From contig CADAOB010000005.1 of NCBI GenBank assembly GCA_902789445.1, positions 1 to 64,000 of the forward strand: a DNA stretch of 64,000 bases, written 5' to 3'. Source of the DNA: an uncultured Bacteroidia bacterium. GTDB lineage: Bacteria; Bacteroidota; Bacteroidia; Bacteroidales; UBA932. The notes below the pieces were generated by a model that did not search any database, had not been told where the DNA came from, and saw only the letters and a list, made by a program, of their open reading frames with translations. Below, in pieces: positions 24,771 through 34,754 of the stretch. The number at the start of each line of letters is the position of its first letter. Positions within the stretch are counted from its first letter, which is position 1. Position numbers and translations under genes: made by a program.

Positions 24771-25751
24771 TTAATTGCCAAGAATTCTTAAAAATAATCT
24801 GACGATGCAGGGGAAATGCCAGGAGGTCAAGGAAAGGACCTTTTCAACCAGGGGAATTCCCTTGGCAGAAAGATACTCCTTTTTCGTCTGCTTTCTCAGC
24901 AGTTTGCATTCCTGCAAAAAAGGGCCGTAGCAGTCACTCCCCAGCAAGAGCGCACGGTCCGTAGCCATCATCCGATAGAGTTTCTTTACGATATCGGTCC
25001 AGAAGAGAATGCCGTCTTCTAAAAGGACTTTCCGATGACTGAACTCCAGGTAACGCTTGTGAGCGGTGATAGCAGACGTGATGCTGCCCGGACGCTGGCG
25101 ATAGCAATATAAGTCCTTTGCGCACAGGATGGCGCTCCCCTGTTTTTGAAAAATCTGATAATTGAACGCAAGGTCTTCTGACATATCTGCAAACCGAAAG
25201 CGCGTATTGCCAATGAATTTCTTTTTATATATTTTGTTCCAAACAGCCGCGAGAAGGACAACTATTTCCCCTTTAGCCCCTATCACCATGGCCAAATCAT
25301 GGCTTGACAATTCTCTCTGCATGGTGCCCCCGCATCCCAGTTGTTCTTCTGCAGTCGAATATACGATCTGGCCGGAAGGATCAACTCGCCGAAAACCGAA
25401 ACACGCCCAATCGTACGGCCCGGATACAATCAAGGTATAGGCCGTCTCCACCGTGTCCGGCGTCAGATAGTCATCACTGTCCACGAACATGATATACGCT
25501 CCCTTGGCGTTGTCAAGTCCTGTATTGCGGGCAAAGCCCAGACCGGCGTTGGACTGGTGGAAAACCCGGAACCGTCTGTCCTTGAGACAATAGTCATCGC
25601 AGATGGCTCCGGAGGCATCGGTTGACCCGTCATCTACGAGGATCGCCTCAAAGTTGGAATATGTCTGGTTGATAATGCCGTCCAGACATTCCGGAAGATA
25701 CTCCTCAACATTATAGACAGGGACAATGATTGAAATCAGATTGTCTTCCAT
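24771..25751 (-). CDS. Glycosyltransferase family 2
   Basis: The 326-residue GT-A enzyme shows IIVPVYNVEEYLPECLDGI, LVDDGSTDASG and the metal-binding FVDSDDYL (DxD). The C-terminal half has the WNKIYKKKFI pattern of capsule GT2 enzymes. Its first 41 bases overlap the tail of a damaged GT8-like gene. Confidence 0.92.
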   Translation of the reverse strand: MEDNLISIIVPVYNVEEYLPECLDGIINQTYSNFEAILVDDGSTDASGAICDDYCLKDRRFRVFHQSNAGLGFARNTGLDNAKGAYIMFVDSDDYLTPDTVETAYTLIVSGPYDWACFGFRRVDPSGQIVYSTAEEQLGCGGTMQRELSSHDLAMVIGAKGEIVVLLAAVWNKIYKKKFIGNTRFRFADMSEDLAFNYQIFQKQGSAILCAKDLYCYRQRPGSITSAITAHKRYLEFSHRKVLLEDGILFWTDIVKKLYRMMATDRALLLGSDCYGPFLQECKLLRKQTKKEYLSAKGIPLVEKVLSLTSWHFPCIVRLFLRILGN

Positions 25752-26457
25752 GGCATAAGGCGATCAGTGAAAGATAGACAACATGGCGGACGGCTTTGGT
25801 GTATATTCGTTTCATGGGCAATCCGTAATCCTCCCTTCTGTTCACCCATTCTATCACCAGCATCACCACTATCCAGAATGATGTAGAAACATACGTCCAG
25901 GGCAACAAGGCGGGAAAGTCTTGCAGGCGAAGGTGCATCATCGCGCGATAGCAATACAGCGCATCCTGGAAAGACGCCGCCCGGATCAAGACGACGCCAA
26001 TGCTCATGAGGAGGAACGTGCATGACATCTGCCAGACTTCCCTGAAGGTCGGCAGTGCGCGGTCCTGCGCGACGCATAATCCCAATGGTGAATTCGCATC
26101 TGCCACCGCTGCCAGATCCGCATCTACACGATCAATTCCATCCAGCGGTGTACAGATGATCGTATCCGTATAGATGTAAAGGAAATCTCCCTGGACAATG
26201 GAGCGCATGCGTGTCTTCAGGTAACGGGACCGCTCCGTGAGGTCAAATTGCACAGGGACTTTTTCGACCACGGGAGTCGCCATGTCAATCAGGGCTGATC
26301 CAAGTCGTTCCAGCCTTCCGAAGGTTTCGGGGTCCATGACAAGCCAGACCGGGATATCGGGATGATACCGCCGCAGCGAATAGACCGACATCACGGCCAT
26401 CCGCGAATAGAGGCCTGCCGCCCCGTCAGCCAGTACATATACGACAGCCGGTTTCAC
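25711..26457 (-). pseudogene. Degenerate GT8-like glycosyltransferase
   Basis: The first 130 residues follow the intact GT8-like protein encoded at 31140-32096 (both have SVYSLR, SRYLKT and a GDFLYI or GDYLYL segment). Where that protein has DTD, this one has Y96-T-D98, so the first metal-binding Asp is gone. The second half no longer matches: the NGGVLF region is replaced by SIGVVLI and a hydrophobic stretch. The product is about 70 residues shorter. It is probably a decaying gene, though a short protein may still be made. Confidence 0.55.
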
Positions 26458-26460
26458 TTG

Positions 26461-27495
26461 TTACGGTTCATGTGTGGTTTGAAGCAGGAAACGAAAACAA
26501 GCCGGTAGAAAAAAAGACGTAAGCGGATACATGGCGGGATGGGCCGACAGGAAACGGCATGCCGAAAGGGCCAGGCTCATCTTCTTTCCTTCCGGCCGGG
26601 AAGGATCTGGAGGCAACGTCATGAAATCACGGCAAATCTCAACATTCTTTTTAAATTCGTCTTCAGGCAGTCTGGCTTTCAGCATATGTGCGAACAAATT
26701 GGGCACACGGTCCCGCAAAGAACGCATGAAACGGTCGGACAAAACAGGATCGGTCGTGCGGAATGTTTCAGAAATCCCGCTGAAATGCTTGAAATTATCC
26801 AAAATGGAATCGGTCCAGATGCGGCTGTTCATACATGACCGCTTCGTGGAAAGACTGCCTTTACGAATGATATAATTATACGACCGGATCGATGTGGACA
26901 AGACGAGCGGATCTTTCAGCAGCACGTCCGTAATGAAACGGAAGTCTTCGCCATAAATACCGGGATAGAATTTCAGATCGTTCTCCAGCAAGAACGAACG
27001 CTTATAGAGCCAGCACCAGCAGAAAGTCTCCAGACCAAAACGGCGCATGTAAGCCAAGCCGCCTTCCGTGAAAAGCACATTGCCATCCTCGAAAGCATCA
27101 AGCGGTTTTTCTTTGCCATAAACCAACTTGCTCCAATAACGGACCAGGTCGTACCTGCCATCGGCATAAGGAATCAGACGCCGGAGAGATCCGCTTGCCA
27201 GCGTATCGTCTGCATCGACAAAGCATATATAGTCTCCCTGAGCGGCAAGGACCCCTTTGTTCCTTGCATCCGCCAGACTTGTCTTTCCCTCCGGAACCAC
27301 ACGCACGCAACGTGCTTTTTGTTCATACTGGCGACATATTTCCAACGAATTGTCGGTTGAGCCGAAATCGACAAGGATGATTTCATACTCCGATTCTTCC
27401 AGCCCCTGCCGGAGCACCGAAGTGATGCACCGTTCAAGCCAGGCGGCAACGTTACATACAGGGATAATGACGGAAATACTTTTATTCATGAGCAT
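26461..27495 (-). CDS. Glycosyltransferase family 2
   Basis: The 344-residue GT-A enzyme has SVIIPVCNVAAWLERC, LVDFGSTDNS (the usual DDGS is DFGS here) and CFVDADDTLA as the metal motif. The chosen ATG overlaps the upstream stop as TGATG; an ATG two codons later is an alternative. The C-terminal part has the GIYGEDFRFITDVL motif seen in capsular GT2 enzymes. Confidence 0.88.
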   Translation of the reverse strand: MLMNKSISVIIPVCNVAAWLERCITSVLRQGLEESEYEIILVDFGSTDNSLEICRQYEQKARCVRVVPEGKTSLADARNKGVLAAQGDYICFVDADDTLASGSLRRLIPYADGRYDLVRYWSKLVYGKEKPLDAFEDGNVLFTEGGLAYMRRFGLETFCWCWLYKRSFLLENDLKFYPGIYGEDFRFITDVLLKDPLVLSTSIRSYNYIIRKGSLSTKRSCMNSRIWTDSILDNFKHFSGISETFRTTDPVLSDRFMRSLRDRVPNLFAHMLKARLPEDEFKKNVEICRDFMTLPPDPSRPEGKKMSLALSACRFLSAHPAMYPLTSFFLPACFRFLLQTTHEP

Positions 27496-28298
27496 CACCG
27501 GTGCCTGACAAAGAGAGCGAGCAGGCTTTCCACCACAAAATGCGCCGCACTGCGAAGCCGGCTGAGAGGAGTATTGTGACGGAGCGTCATCTCCAGCCGC
27601 CGCATTTTGGCAAAACTGCGGGGACTGTCCAAATACTGCCGCCAGATATTTCGGGACATGCTGTCTCCTTGTTGGTATTCGACAAAACAGAAACAATCAT
27701 TTGACAGAAGTACGGGATATTTGTCCGTGACTTGCAGCAGCATATATACCGGATTGAAGTTCTTCTCTCCCGGAAAACCTTGCTGGGGCGCCACTTCCCG
27801 CATGAGATCGGTGCGCATCACCTGCTTTGAGTCGCCGCGATGGATGTTTTTTGCATACAATTCAGGAAAGAAACATTCCGTCATTCCTTCAGGAAACCGG
27901 CCGCCAATAGGCGCTTTCGTATTCATATCGCAATCGAGTCCGGTGATGCCGGCATAGCGGTCCGTCCCCCGTTCTTTCCAGATGCCGACGATCTTCTCCA
28001 CCGCATCGGCGGGCATTGCGTCATCACTGTCAATGCAGACATTGAGTTCCGTCTCGATTGTCAGATAGGCAACATTATATCCTGTATAAAGGCCGCCGTT
28101 TTCCTTATAGACATAGTGAACGGGAAAGAGGCTTTCTTCTTTCCATTGTGCCACAAGGTCTTTTGTCCCGTCGGCAGAGCCGTCATCAATGACCAGCCAC
28201 TCGAAATCCCGGCAGGTCTGCGCGCACAGACTCCGATACAGCCGGGGCAACGTATGCGCCCGGTTGTAAGTTGGCGTAAAGACCGTCAGTGTTTTCAT
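27495..28298 (-). CDS. Glycosyltransferase family 2
   Basis: The compact 267-residue GT-A enzyme begins MKTLTVFTPTYNRAHTLPRL and has VIDDGSADGT and the metal motif CIDSDDAMPAD. It is clearly related to the enzyme encoded at 47149-48048 (same TVFTPTYNRAHTLPRL start), which suggests duplication within the locus or two similar linkages. Confidence 0.9.
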   Translation of the reverse strand: MKTLTVFTPTYNRAHTLPRLYRSLCAQTCRDFEWLVIDDGSADGTKDLVAQWKEESLFPVHYVYKENGGLYTGYNVAYLTIETELNVCIDSDDAMPADAVEKIVGIWKERGTDRYAGITGLDCDMNTKAPIGGRFPEGMTECFFPELYAKNIHRGDSKQVMRTDLMREVAPQQGFPGEKNFNPVYMLLQVTDKYPVLLSNDCFCFVEYQQGDSMSRNIWRQYLDSPRSFAKMRRLEMTLRHNTPLSRLRSAAHFVVESLLALFVRHR

Positions 28299-28327
28299 GA
28301 TTCAATCAAAAAATGCAACTGCCGTCC

Positions 28328-29419
28328 TTACCATACGACAAACCACATGAAAGCGGTGAAGACACAATACCCGAGCAGAATCCAGCCTGTTTTCCGGTCC
28401 TGGTCTTCCCAGACAGGGAGACAAATCAGCGGATAGGCTACGACAATCGGATATATGAACCAGGACAGGTAGGCGAAACGGTTGCTGAAGGCGGAACGAA
28501 TAACCATGATCCAGAACGCGTTGCAGAAGCAATAGGCTACGACAAGCGCATTGTACCAGTTATCCGAAATTCCTTTCTGGACACAGATATACCACGCGAG
28601 TATGACCGGAAATGAGCTGTAAAGGAGGAAGTCCCATCGAAAACCCGCATGGGAGAAAGCCGAGAAGTCATCCAATGTCTGGGTATATTGCGTCATCCGG
28701 TCGTCAAAGCCCAGACTGGCGAAGAAGTTCGAGACAGGTCCGCCAGCTACCAGGGAAATGAAAATGGAAAGAATCCAGAAAGCAATGGCATAGCGCACAT
28801 TCCGCAGCAGGAAGATTCCGGTAAGAATGCCGGCAATCGGCAAAAGGGTGCTTCGGTGGATGCCCAGCGCGAGCAGACAAAAGGCAGCGCCCGGAACCCA
28901 TTTGCTGTCCAGCAGGAAGCTGTATGCCAGCAGGACGATATGGCAGGCCAGTCCGTTGCGCAAGCCGTTGGTTGCAAAAGGAAAATACATCAGCGAGGCC
29001 AGCAGGAAAATCGTCCCCAGCATCGGGTCGGCAGGCGTCAGCCGCTTGACAGCCCAGCAGGCAGACATCACATAGCCGAATCCGATAATGGCAAAAAACA
29101 CCTGGACGGGCAATCCTGCCGCTTTGCAGCCTGTCATCAGCCACTGCCAGATCCACTCCGAGTGCCAGTTCATCGTGACGTCCTGTACTTCTTTCAGGCT
29201 ATACTCCAGCGCATAATTCGCCGTGTCACCGAATACATAGCTGACCGGACGGAATCCAATCCAGAAGGCAAGGAACAGGCTCAGGATAAAGGGGAAAAGA
29301 AAATGACTCCCTTCCTCCTGGATATGGTTATCCGGGGAAGAAACCCGGTTGAATCCCATCCAAAAGCCGATGGCAATCATTGACCAAAGGAAAACAGGTT
29401 GATACAGTTCTGCAGACAT
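28328..29419 (-). CDS. EpsG/Wzy-like polysaccharide polymerase
   Basis: The 363-residue integral membrane protein has about ten helices and the EpsG-type pattern of conserved aromatic and charged residues between helices (GFRPVSYVFGDTANY, TNGLRNGLA, LGIHRSTLLPI). Such proteins join lipid-linked repeats in the periplasm in Wzy-dependent systems. Its presence beside an ABC exporter, with no Wzx flippase, is unexpected. It may be a remnant or may polymerise a second product. Confidence 0.8.
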   Translation of the reverse strand: MSAELYQPVFLWSMIAIGFWMGFNRVSSPDNHIQEEGSHFLFPFILSLFLAFWIGFRPVSYVFGDTANYALEYSLKEVQDVTMNWHSEWIWQWLMTGCKAAGLPVQVFFAIIGFGYVMSACWAVKRLTPADPMLGTIFLLASLMYFPFATNGLRNGLACHIVLLAYSFLLDSKWVPGAAFCLLALGIHRSTLLPIAGILTGIFLLRNVRYAIAFWILSIFISLVAGGPVSNFFASLGFDDRMTQYTQTLDDFSAFSHAGFRWDFLLYSSFPVILAWYICVQKGISDNWYNALVVAYCFCNAFWIMVIRSAFSNRFAYLSWFIYPIVVAYPLICLPVWEDQDRKTGWILLGYCVFTAFMWFVVW

Positions 29420-29426
29420 CGTACTA

Positions 29427-30122
29427 TTATCTGATCAGGCGCCTGGCCAGGCGTTTCAAGTTCACTTTCCATGCAGGCTCGGCCGGCATCCAGGACTTGG
29501 CATACCAATGAATCGACCGCGTGTTTCCGGTCTTCCGCAGCCGGCCGGTCGCATCGTCAAAAGGATTGAACCACTCGGACGGATACACATCGATGCCGGC
29601 TACATGCTCGATGGTTCCGTCCCCTTTCAACCCTTTTTCCTGAAGCAATTGCGTCACCATCGGAATCATCGTATAGGGATTCTGCGTACCGTCCGGCAAC
29701 AGAAAAGTCATTGTTTCGTAGCGGTCGAGGATTTGCCGGTACAAGGGCATTTCAGGCTCCGCCGCCAGACCCAGACCCGGATTTATGGCCAGCGGCCGAC
29801 GCGAGCCATCGATTTCAAAGCCCATGAACGGGCCCCGGCCGAGGATGTCGTCCATCGGCCGGATAAGCTCGACATCCGTGTCGAAATAGACACCGCCTTG
29901 CTGGTAAAGAATCCAGAAACGCGCGAAATCACTCACGAATGCATATTTGCCGGCCTCATACGCATCGGCCGTATAGGGCAACATCCTGACGTCAAAATTG
30001 TCTTCGTTCCACTCCTTGATTTCATAATCCGGGAGATATTTTCGCCAGCTGGCGATGCATCGCTGCGCCAGCGGGGGCAGCGGACTGCGGCCGAACCAAC
30101 AATAGTGGATTACTCTTTTCAT
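29427..30122 (-). CDS. Glycosyltransferase family 32 (OCH1-like)
   Basis: The 231-residue protein starts MKRVIHYCWFGRSPLPPLAQ, the typical start of bacterial GT32 capsule enzymes. The metal motif DTD is at 81-83 in VYFDTDVELI, preceded by the conserved KYAFVSDFARFWILYQQGG. GT32 members add mannose, galactose or related sugars. The chain ends with a basic tail. Confidence 0.9.
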   Translation of the reverse strand: MKRVIHYCWFGRSPLPPLAQRCIASWRKYLPDYEIKEWNEDNFDVRMLPYTADAYEAGKYAFVSDFARFWILYQQGGVYFDTDVELIRPMDDILGRGPFMGFEIDGSRRPLAINPGLGLAAEPEMPLYRQILDRYETMTFLLPDGTQNPYTMIPMVTQLLQEKGLKGDGTIEHVAGIDVYPSEWFNPFDDATGRLRKTGNTRSIHWYAKSWMPAEPAWKVNLKRLARRLIR

Positions 30123-30163
30123 CCCAACATATGTTAACCATCACAATTTGGTGCGACGTGCCA

Positions 30164-31153
30164 TTAATTATTTGAAAGTCTCATCAAAATTCTGGTTATA
30201 GGAAGACAATGCAAAAGAAACAGAATACCCAGTTTTGATAGCAGACTCCCTTCCCCGTCTATAATGTAACGCACAATCGTATCGCGTTCATATTTTTTAC
30301 AATCCACAAAAGCTTTGCGCTGAAAAGCTGTTTTCCATGCAAGGTTTTTATAAAACAACATTGACTTGTAAAGAAATGCCAAAAACATTGGAGCATATTG
30401 TATGTTGTCTTCAGTCAGGGCCCGATAGTTCTCAAATGTCATTTCCGACCTGCACTTATAGCGCAAAATAGCAGAATTTGATCTTACAGAAAGAGAGTCT
30501 GCTCTTTGACGCCAATAATAAAGCGTCTTTTCGACCAGCACAGCTTCGTTTATTTCAAGAAAAAAACGCATTTGGAAATCCCGATCCTGTCCCCTTTCAT
30601 AATTTCGGGAATGCATGCCTTTCAGTGAGGATACCCGATATAGTTTATTCCATTGATTCGGCACACTATATGATGTATACTGGTCATGCAGAAGTAGATG
30701 TTTCAAAAGTGTTTCCCTGGAAAGTAATGAAAAGCGAGGTGCCGTATTCTCCACCACGATTTCACTCAGTTTACGGAACTTTTTATCATGGCAAAGGGAC
30801 AATGCATATTTCTTTCCATTCATATTGATTGCCTCATAAAGGAAGTGAACAATATCCTTGTCAAGATAATCATCAGAATCCGGGAAGAACAAATAAGTGC
30901 CCGAGGAATAATCTTGTCCCGTATTTCTGGCCGCCCAAAGACCTTGATTCGATTGGTGAATAACTTTTACCCGGGAATCTCGTTCAGCGAAATCATCGCA
31001 TATTTTACCAGATGCATCTGTAGAGCCATCATCAACCAAGATTATTTCAAGATTCTTGTAAGACTGATTCCCAATAGAACTTAAGCAATCATACAAGTAA
31101 TCCTCTACATTATAGACAGGAACAATAACGCTAATCAATTCAGTTCCGTTCAT
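30164..31153 (-). CDS. Glycosyltransferase family 2 (AT-rich island)
   Basis: The 329-residue GT-A enzyme has VIVPVYNVEDYLYDCL, LVDDGSTDASGK and the metal motif FPDSDDYLDK. The DNA is notably AT-rich compared with flanking genes, marking the start of a low-GC segment. Its start overlaps the end of the GT8-like gene by 14 bases. Confidence 0.9.
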   Translation of the reverse strand: MNGTELISVIVPVYNVEDYLYDCLSSIGNQSYKNLEIILVDDGSTDASGKICDDFAERDSRVKVIHQSNQGLWAARNTGQDYSSGTYLFFPDSDDYLDKDIVHFLYEAINMNGKKYALSLCHDKKFRKLSEIVVENTAPRFSLLSRETLLKHLLLHDQYTSYSVPNQWNKLYRVSSLKGMHSRNYERGQDRDFQMRFFLEINEAVLVEKTLYYWRQRADSLSVRSNSAILRYKCRSEMTFENYRALTEDNIQYAPMFLAFLYKSMLFYKNLAWKTAFQRKAFVDCKKYERDTIVRYIIDGEGSLLSKLGILFLLHCLPITRILMRLSNN

Positions 31154-32096
31154 TGAGACTATTTCTGTTTTTCCCTTGCCCAGTTGCCCAAATGGACAAT
31201 GATTTCAAAAAAAGAAAGATATCCCGGTGCGTTCGACACAGATGCAAAAGTTCAGACCAGATGAATGATGTAGGAGCCACCTTTTTCTGGCGATAAAAAT
31301 TATATCCGTATCGGCGTGGATTCGCAGCTAACTCTCTCGCTTCCTTATCCAAACCTTTAGAACTATTTACATGGGAAATAATAAAACGCTCGACAAAGTG
31401 CTCGATATTTGAATAATAGTGAATAATCTTCGCCTTATGGAAATAAGGAATGGCTACATTACTGCAAATCTGGCAGTTCCATATACCAGGTAACTCTCTA
31501 ATAAGATTCCCCTGCTGTTGATTGGCAACGAGCAGAGACATCTGGTCCCTACCGACCCCTCTCGCAAGCATGGAACGAAACTGAGAGTGCCACGCTTCAT
31601 ATAGTGCATAGGCATCAGGGGCATCCTTTACAAACAGGACACCACCATTATAGTACGGTTTCCCCTCTGGTGTCTCAACCCCAGCTTTACGGCAAAGAAA
31701 CACTTCGCTTTGTTTCCATAACCCAACTGGTCCGTTCCCATCGGGTATCGCAGCAACAATTGCCCGTACATCATCTATTTCAGACAAACTCCCTGCAATC
31801 ACCGTATCCGTATCAAGATAGAGATAGTCTCCTGTAATAAACCTCCGCAATTGTGTTTTGAGATAGCGAGAATCGTATCCAAGATAGTCAGAAGGAATAT
31901 CCACTGCCAGCAGGTTTATTCCGTCAAATACCTCCCCTCGCATGGCAGAGACAGCATGCCAACTTTTTCTGTCAAGAACCACAGTAATCTCACACCCGGG
32001 ATTATGCAAACGTAACGAATAGACAGACAACAAAAACATTTCATAGTAATACTTCTTCTCACGGAGAACCAAAACATATACGATTTTTGTTTTCAT
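31140..32096 (-). CDS. GT8-like glycosyltransferase
   Basis: The 318-residue protein has the GT8-like fold: SVYSLRLHNPGCEITVVLD, an intact DTD (95-97) in YLYLDTDTVI, YYNGGVLFVKDA, and an HYYSNIEHF segment near the C-terminus. It is the intact counterpart of the decayed gene at 25711-26457. The gene overlaps the next one upstream by ATGA. Confidence 0.85.
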   Translation of the reverse strand: MKTKIVYVLVLREKKYYYEMFLLSVYSLRLHNPGCEITVVLDRKSWHAVSAMRGEVFDGINLLAVDIPSDYLGYDSRYLKTQLRRFITGDYLYLDTDTVIAGSLSEIDDVRAIVAAIPDGNGPVGLWKQSEVFLCRKAGVETPEGKPYYNGGVLFVKDAPDAYALYEAWHSQFRSMLARGVGRDQMSLLVANQQQGNLIRELPGIWNCQICSNVAIPYFHKAKIIHYYSNIEHFVERFIISHVNSSKGLDKEARELAANPRRYGYNFYRQKKVAPTSFIWSELLHLCRTHRDIFLFLKSLSIWATGQGKNRNSLNERN

Positions 32097-33658
32097 TTTG
32101 AAAAACCATTGATCTTGTTGTTATCCCACTCACGGCATTTCCATAAATGGAATGATCTATTTGTATTACCATTAAAACCTGCGCCGGCGTTGTCGTGCGC
32201 TGTACAACGGATCAAGTGATGTCGGACTTGCAGGTTTTCTCCGCCAAGTTTAAATCCGCTACCATTCCTGGTGGATGACGCTGTATTCTTTTCCAAAGAC
32301 AGCCAACCATTGCAATATGCCTCACAATCAATAATTCTCACTGGTCCAATTGGACCACGCTCCAGCATATCTTTCGTATAGAGGTCGAATCCATCATCTA
32401 TATTATGAAAGGCTCTGCAAGCTAGAAAGACGTTCCGCCGCCCTACAGAAAGTTTGGCGCCAAATCCGTCTGCATTGCGTCGAACTGCATCACAGTTATC
32501 GTGAGAAGTACAAAACTCAACATGATTGTATCCAGGCCATTCTGTTTTTGTGGAGCCCGGATAAGAGCATAATAAAATCCCCGTATCTCCATTAGCGACG
32601 GCCTCGCAATGATGTATCCTGTTATGCGAACCGCAAACGAACAATCCCGCGGAATGAGCACCTTTAAACACCAAGCCGTCCAACTCCCAATAAGATGCCC
32701 GCAGCGTCATCGCCGGAAGCCTATCCTGTTTTTTCGAACAGTCAATCACCACTCTCCCCCGATGTTCAGCTCTAAGAATTATAGCTTTATGCCGCTCCCC
32801 CGAATTAGATTTCGGGATATAATATGGACCTCCTTCATAGCAGCCATCCTCTAAAACGATCTCACAACCCGGACCAGCAGAATAAATCGCAGTTGCAAGA
32901 TCTTGTCCTGGGGAAAGCCTTATGACTCCGTCGTTTGTCCTATTCAGCAGAATTTGTTCAGAAAAGGCTGTCCGACAAAATGGATAGTCTGGTAAATAAT
33001 TACCAATGGTTCCATGGGGCGTATGACTCAATTTGCCTGGACTTCGCTCTAACTGAACATCTTTTATCCGAACCTCAATTTGCCCGGCAACGGCAAAGCC
33101 AGCATATATAGCATTCTTATCTTGTTTCAGCAAAAAATCGCAGCCTGGAAACAGTATGGTCTCAATTCCATTTTCCGTTTCACAGGAAGCCTCCAGTCCA
33201 TCATCTGTCTTTGCTAGCGTGAATCGATGCCGATCGCCCTTTTTTATGGCATCTTCTACTGGTTGCATGGCAAATAGACGGGATGGATCCAGCCGTCTAT
33301 GCCTCCGCTGGGGAAAAGCTTGCGGATGTGTGTACCCACCCACAATACGTAATCCTAGACAATAGTTGCGTCCATCCACCGCTCGGAATCTCCCGAGAAG
33401 GGCATGATTCCGATGTCGGCTGGCCTGAGAAGGATTCGCGACGGTATCGGCCAACATAATTCCATATCCCGTCTGGAAATCAACCCCTGATGTATCAACA
33501 ACCTCAATAAGCGCCGAAAGGCGGAAATTCTCCTTTCCTGGGTCAATTTTCTGATAATAAAAAGAGAACTGGTCAAGGCTGTCAGCAAACTTGCCAGAGG
33601 AAGCGTTCCCTAAATTTTCAAATTGGAAACCCGGAATACACATTACTCTTGATTGCAT
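32093..33658 (-). CDS. Right-handed parallel beta-helix protein (PL9-like)
   Basis: The 521-residue protein has two parts. Residues 1-210 look like a beta-sandwich with alternating strands. Residues 230-521 form a parallel beta-helix with repeated N-rich turns (SHNRIHHCEAVANGDTGI, DNCDAVRRNADGFGAK, TAHDNAGAGFNG). The NADGFGAK and FKLGG elements resemble PL9-type pectate lyases, where Asp and Lys near such turns bind calcium and catalyse. No signal peptide is visible, which is odd for a lyase. The gene overlaps the radical SAM gene by TAATG, so both are probably made together. It could trim, bind or epimerise the polymer; the activity is not proven. Confidence 0.68.
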   Translation of the reverse strand: MQSRVMCIPGFQFENLGNASSGKFADSLDQFSFYYQKIDPGKENFRLSALIEVVDTSGVDFQTGYGIMLADTVANPSQASRHRNHALLGRFRAVDGRNYCLGLRIVGGYTHPQAFPQRRHRRLDPSRLFAMQPVEDAIKKGDRHRFTLAKTDDGLEASCETENGIETILFPGCDFLLKQDKNAIYAGFAVAGQIEVRIKDVQLERSPGKLSHTPHGTIGNYLPDYPFCRTAFSEQILLNRTNDGVIRLSPGQDLATAIYSAGPGCEIVLEDGCYEGGPYYIPKSNSGERHKAIILRAEHRGRVVIDCSKKQDRLPAMTLRASYWELDGLVFKGAHSAGLFVCGSHNRIHHCEAVANGDTGILLCSYPGSTKTEWPGYNHVEFCTSHDNCDAVRRNADGFGAKLSVGRRNVFLACRAFHNIDDGFDLYTKDMLERGPIGPVRIIDCEAYCNGWLSLEKNTASSTRNGSGFKLGGENLQVRHHLIRCTAHDNAGAGFNGNTNRSFHLWKCREWDNNKINGFSK

Positions 33659-34737
33659 TACCGTTTCTCTATCTCTGAAAAAGAATTACAAGAACAATGG
33701 AGTGAATGGCATACGGCCGCTCTTTGTAATAGCCGCACCGAACCCTCGTTCAGCCTTCCTAAGCAGAACTCCGCAGGTGGATTCAATGCCGGGCAGCGCA
33801 TTGTAGTACCATCCGGACAAATAGAAAAGCTGTTGCGCCCGGCATCGCAGAAATATCCCCAAGGACAAAACTTTTCTACATCTGAAAGGTGATAGCCTAA
33901 GTGCTGGATATTACTAAAATACATATTCGTTCCACCATCAAACTTGACCCGTATGCTGTTGCCTGCCTTTTTTCGAGATGCTCCTATCCCTTTCAATGCA
34001 TTTTGGACACCTGATGAAAGAATTACAGGATAGTCCCTGATAATAATTGGGAAAACTTGCCTTGCATAAGGCCCGAATTCCATTTGAAACTTCCTATAGT
34101 TATAATAACTGTCATCATCCAGAATCGGCCATCCAACGGAAATAAAGACATTTTGCCATTTTGGCATCGAATGAATCCATATAGGCATAGAAGCAAGTAA
34201 TCTCCACCTTAGCCGAAAATATTTATTTACCGGCTTGTTGATTTCAGCGTGGAGTTCCTTCATCTTATTCCCAAACGTCTCAGCAGATGTATACCGGCTA
34301 TAAAAACTAGCAGATACGAAAAGAGACCTGTTAGAGCGGCCAGAGAACAATTTGAACAAATCGCTGAAATAGCACGCCGGGCGAGAAAAGTTCGTCGTTA
34401 TATAGAAAATGATCCCACCCGGAAATCTACAATTAACCAACACGGACAACAAGTCTTTGAAATCCGGTAAAGCCGTAACCTCACCACCAATCAACTGGAT
34501 TTCTACAATCCGGTGCCGGTTAATACTGTTTTCGACATAGTACGCAAGTGATTCAGCTATTGTTTTTCGGATCGAGGGCTTTTCTTCATTGGAGGCTTTT
34601 TGATGCATCTCTTTTGTCCCTTGGATGCAGAAATCACAGGAATAATTGCAAAACCGTGTCACTTCCCAACGGATGGCAATTGAATTCAGGGCCTTTCGGT
34701 TCAAGTTCTGAATTGAATGAACTTCATTGTTTTTCAT
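33658..34737 (-). CDS. Radical SAM protein with C-terminal cysteine cluster
   Basis: The 359-residue protein has the CX3CX2C iron-sulfur motif (C30, C34, C37 in CNYSCDFC) and IQLIGGEVTALPDF, matching the GGE motif. The C-terminus holds eight or more cysteines (CPWGYFCDAG, SICPDGTTMRCP, CHSLHCSC), as in SPASM-type auxiliary cluster domains. Such enzymes use SAM-derived radicals on peptides or sugars. Its gene is AT-rich and is coupled to the beta-helix gene. No precursor peptide is seen nearby, so a sugar substrate or the beta-helix protein itself is possible. The specific reaction is unknown. Confidence 0.82.
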   Translation of the reverse strand: MKNNEVHSIQNLNRKALNSIAIRWEVTRFCNYSCDFCIQGTKEMHQKASNEEKPSIRKTIAESLAYYVENSINRHRIVEIQLIGGEVTALPDFKDLLSVLVNCRFPGGIIFYITTNFSRPACYFSDLFKLFSGRSNRSLFVSASFYSRYTSAETFGNKMKELHAEINKPVNKYFRLRWRLLASMPIWIHSMPKWQNVFISVGWPILDDDSYYNYRKFQMEFGPYARQVFPIIIRDYPVILSSGVQNALKGIGASRKKAGNSIRVKFDGGTNMYFSNIQHLGYHLSDVEKFCPWGYFCDAGRNSFSICPDGTTMRCPALNPPAEFCLGRLNEGSVRLLQRAAVCHSLHCSCNSFSEIEKR

Positions 34738-34754
34738 TTTCTCATTTGACTTAG

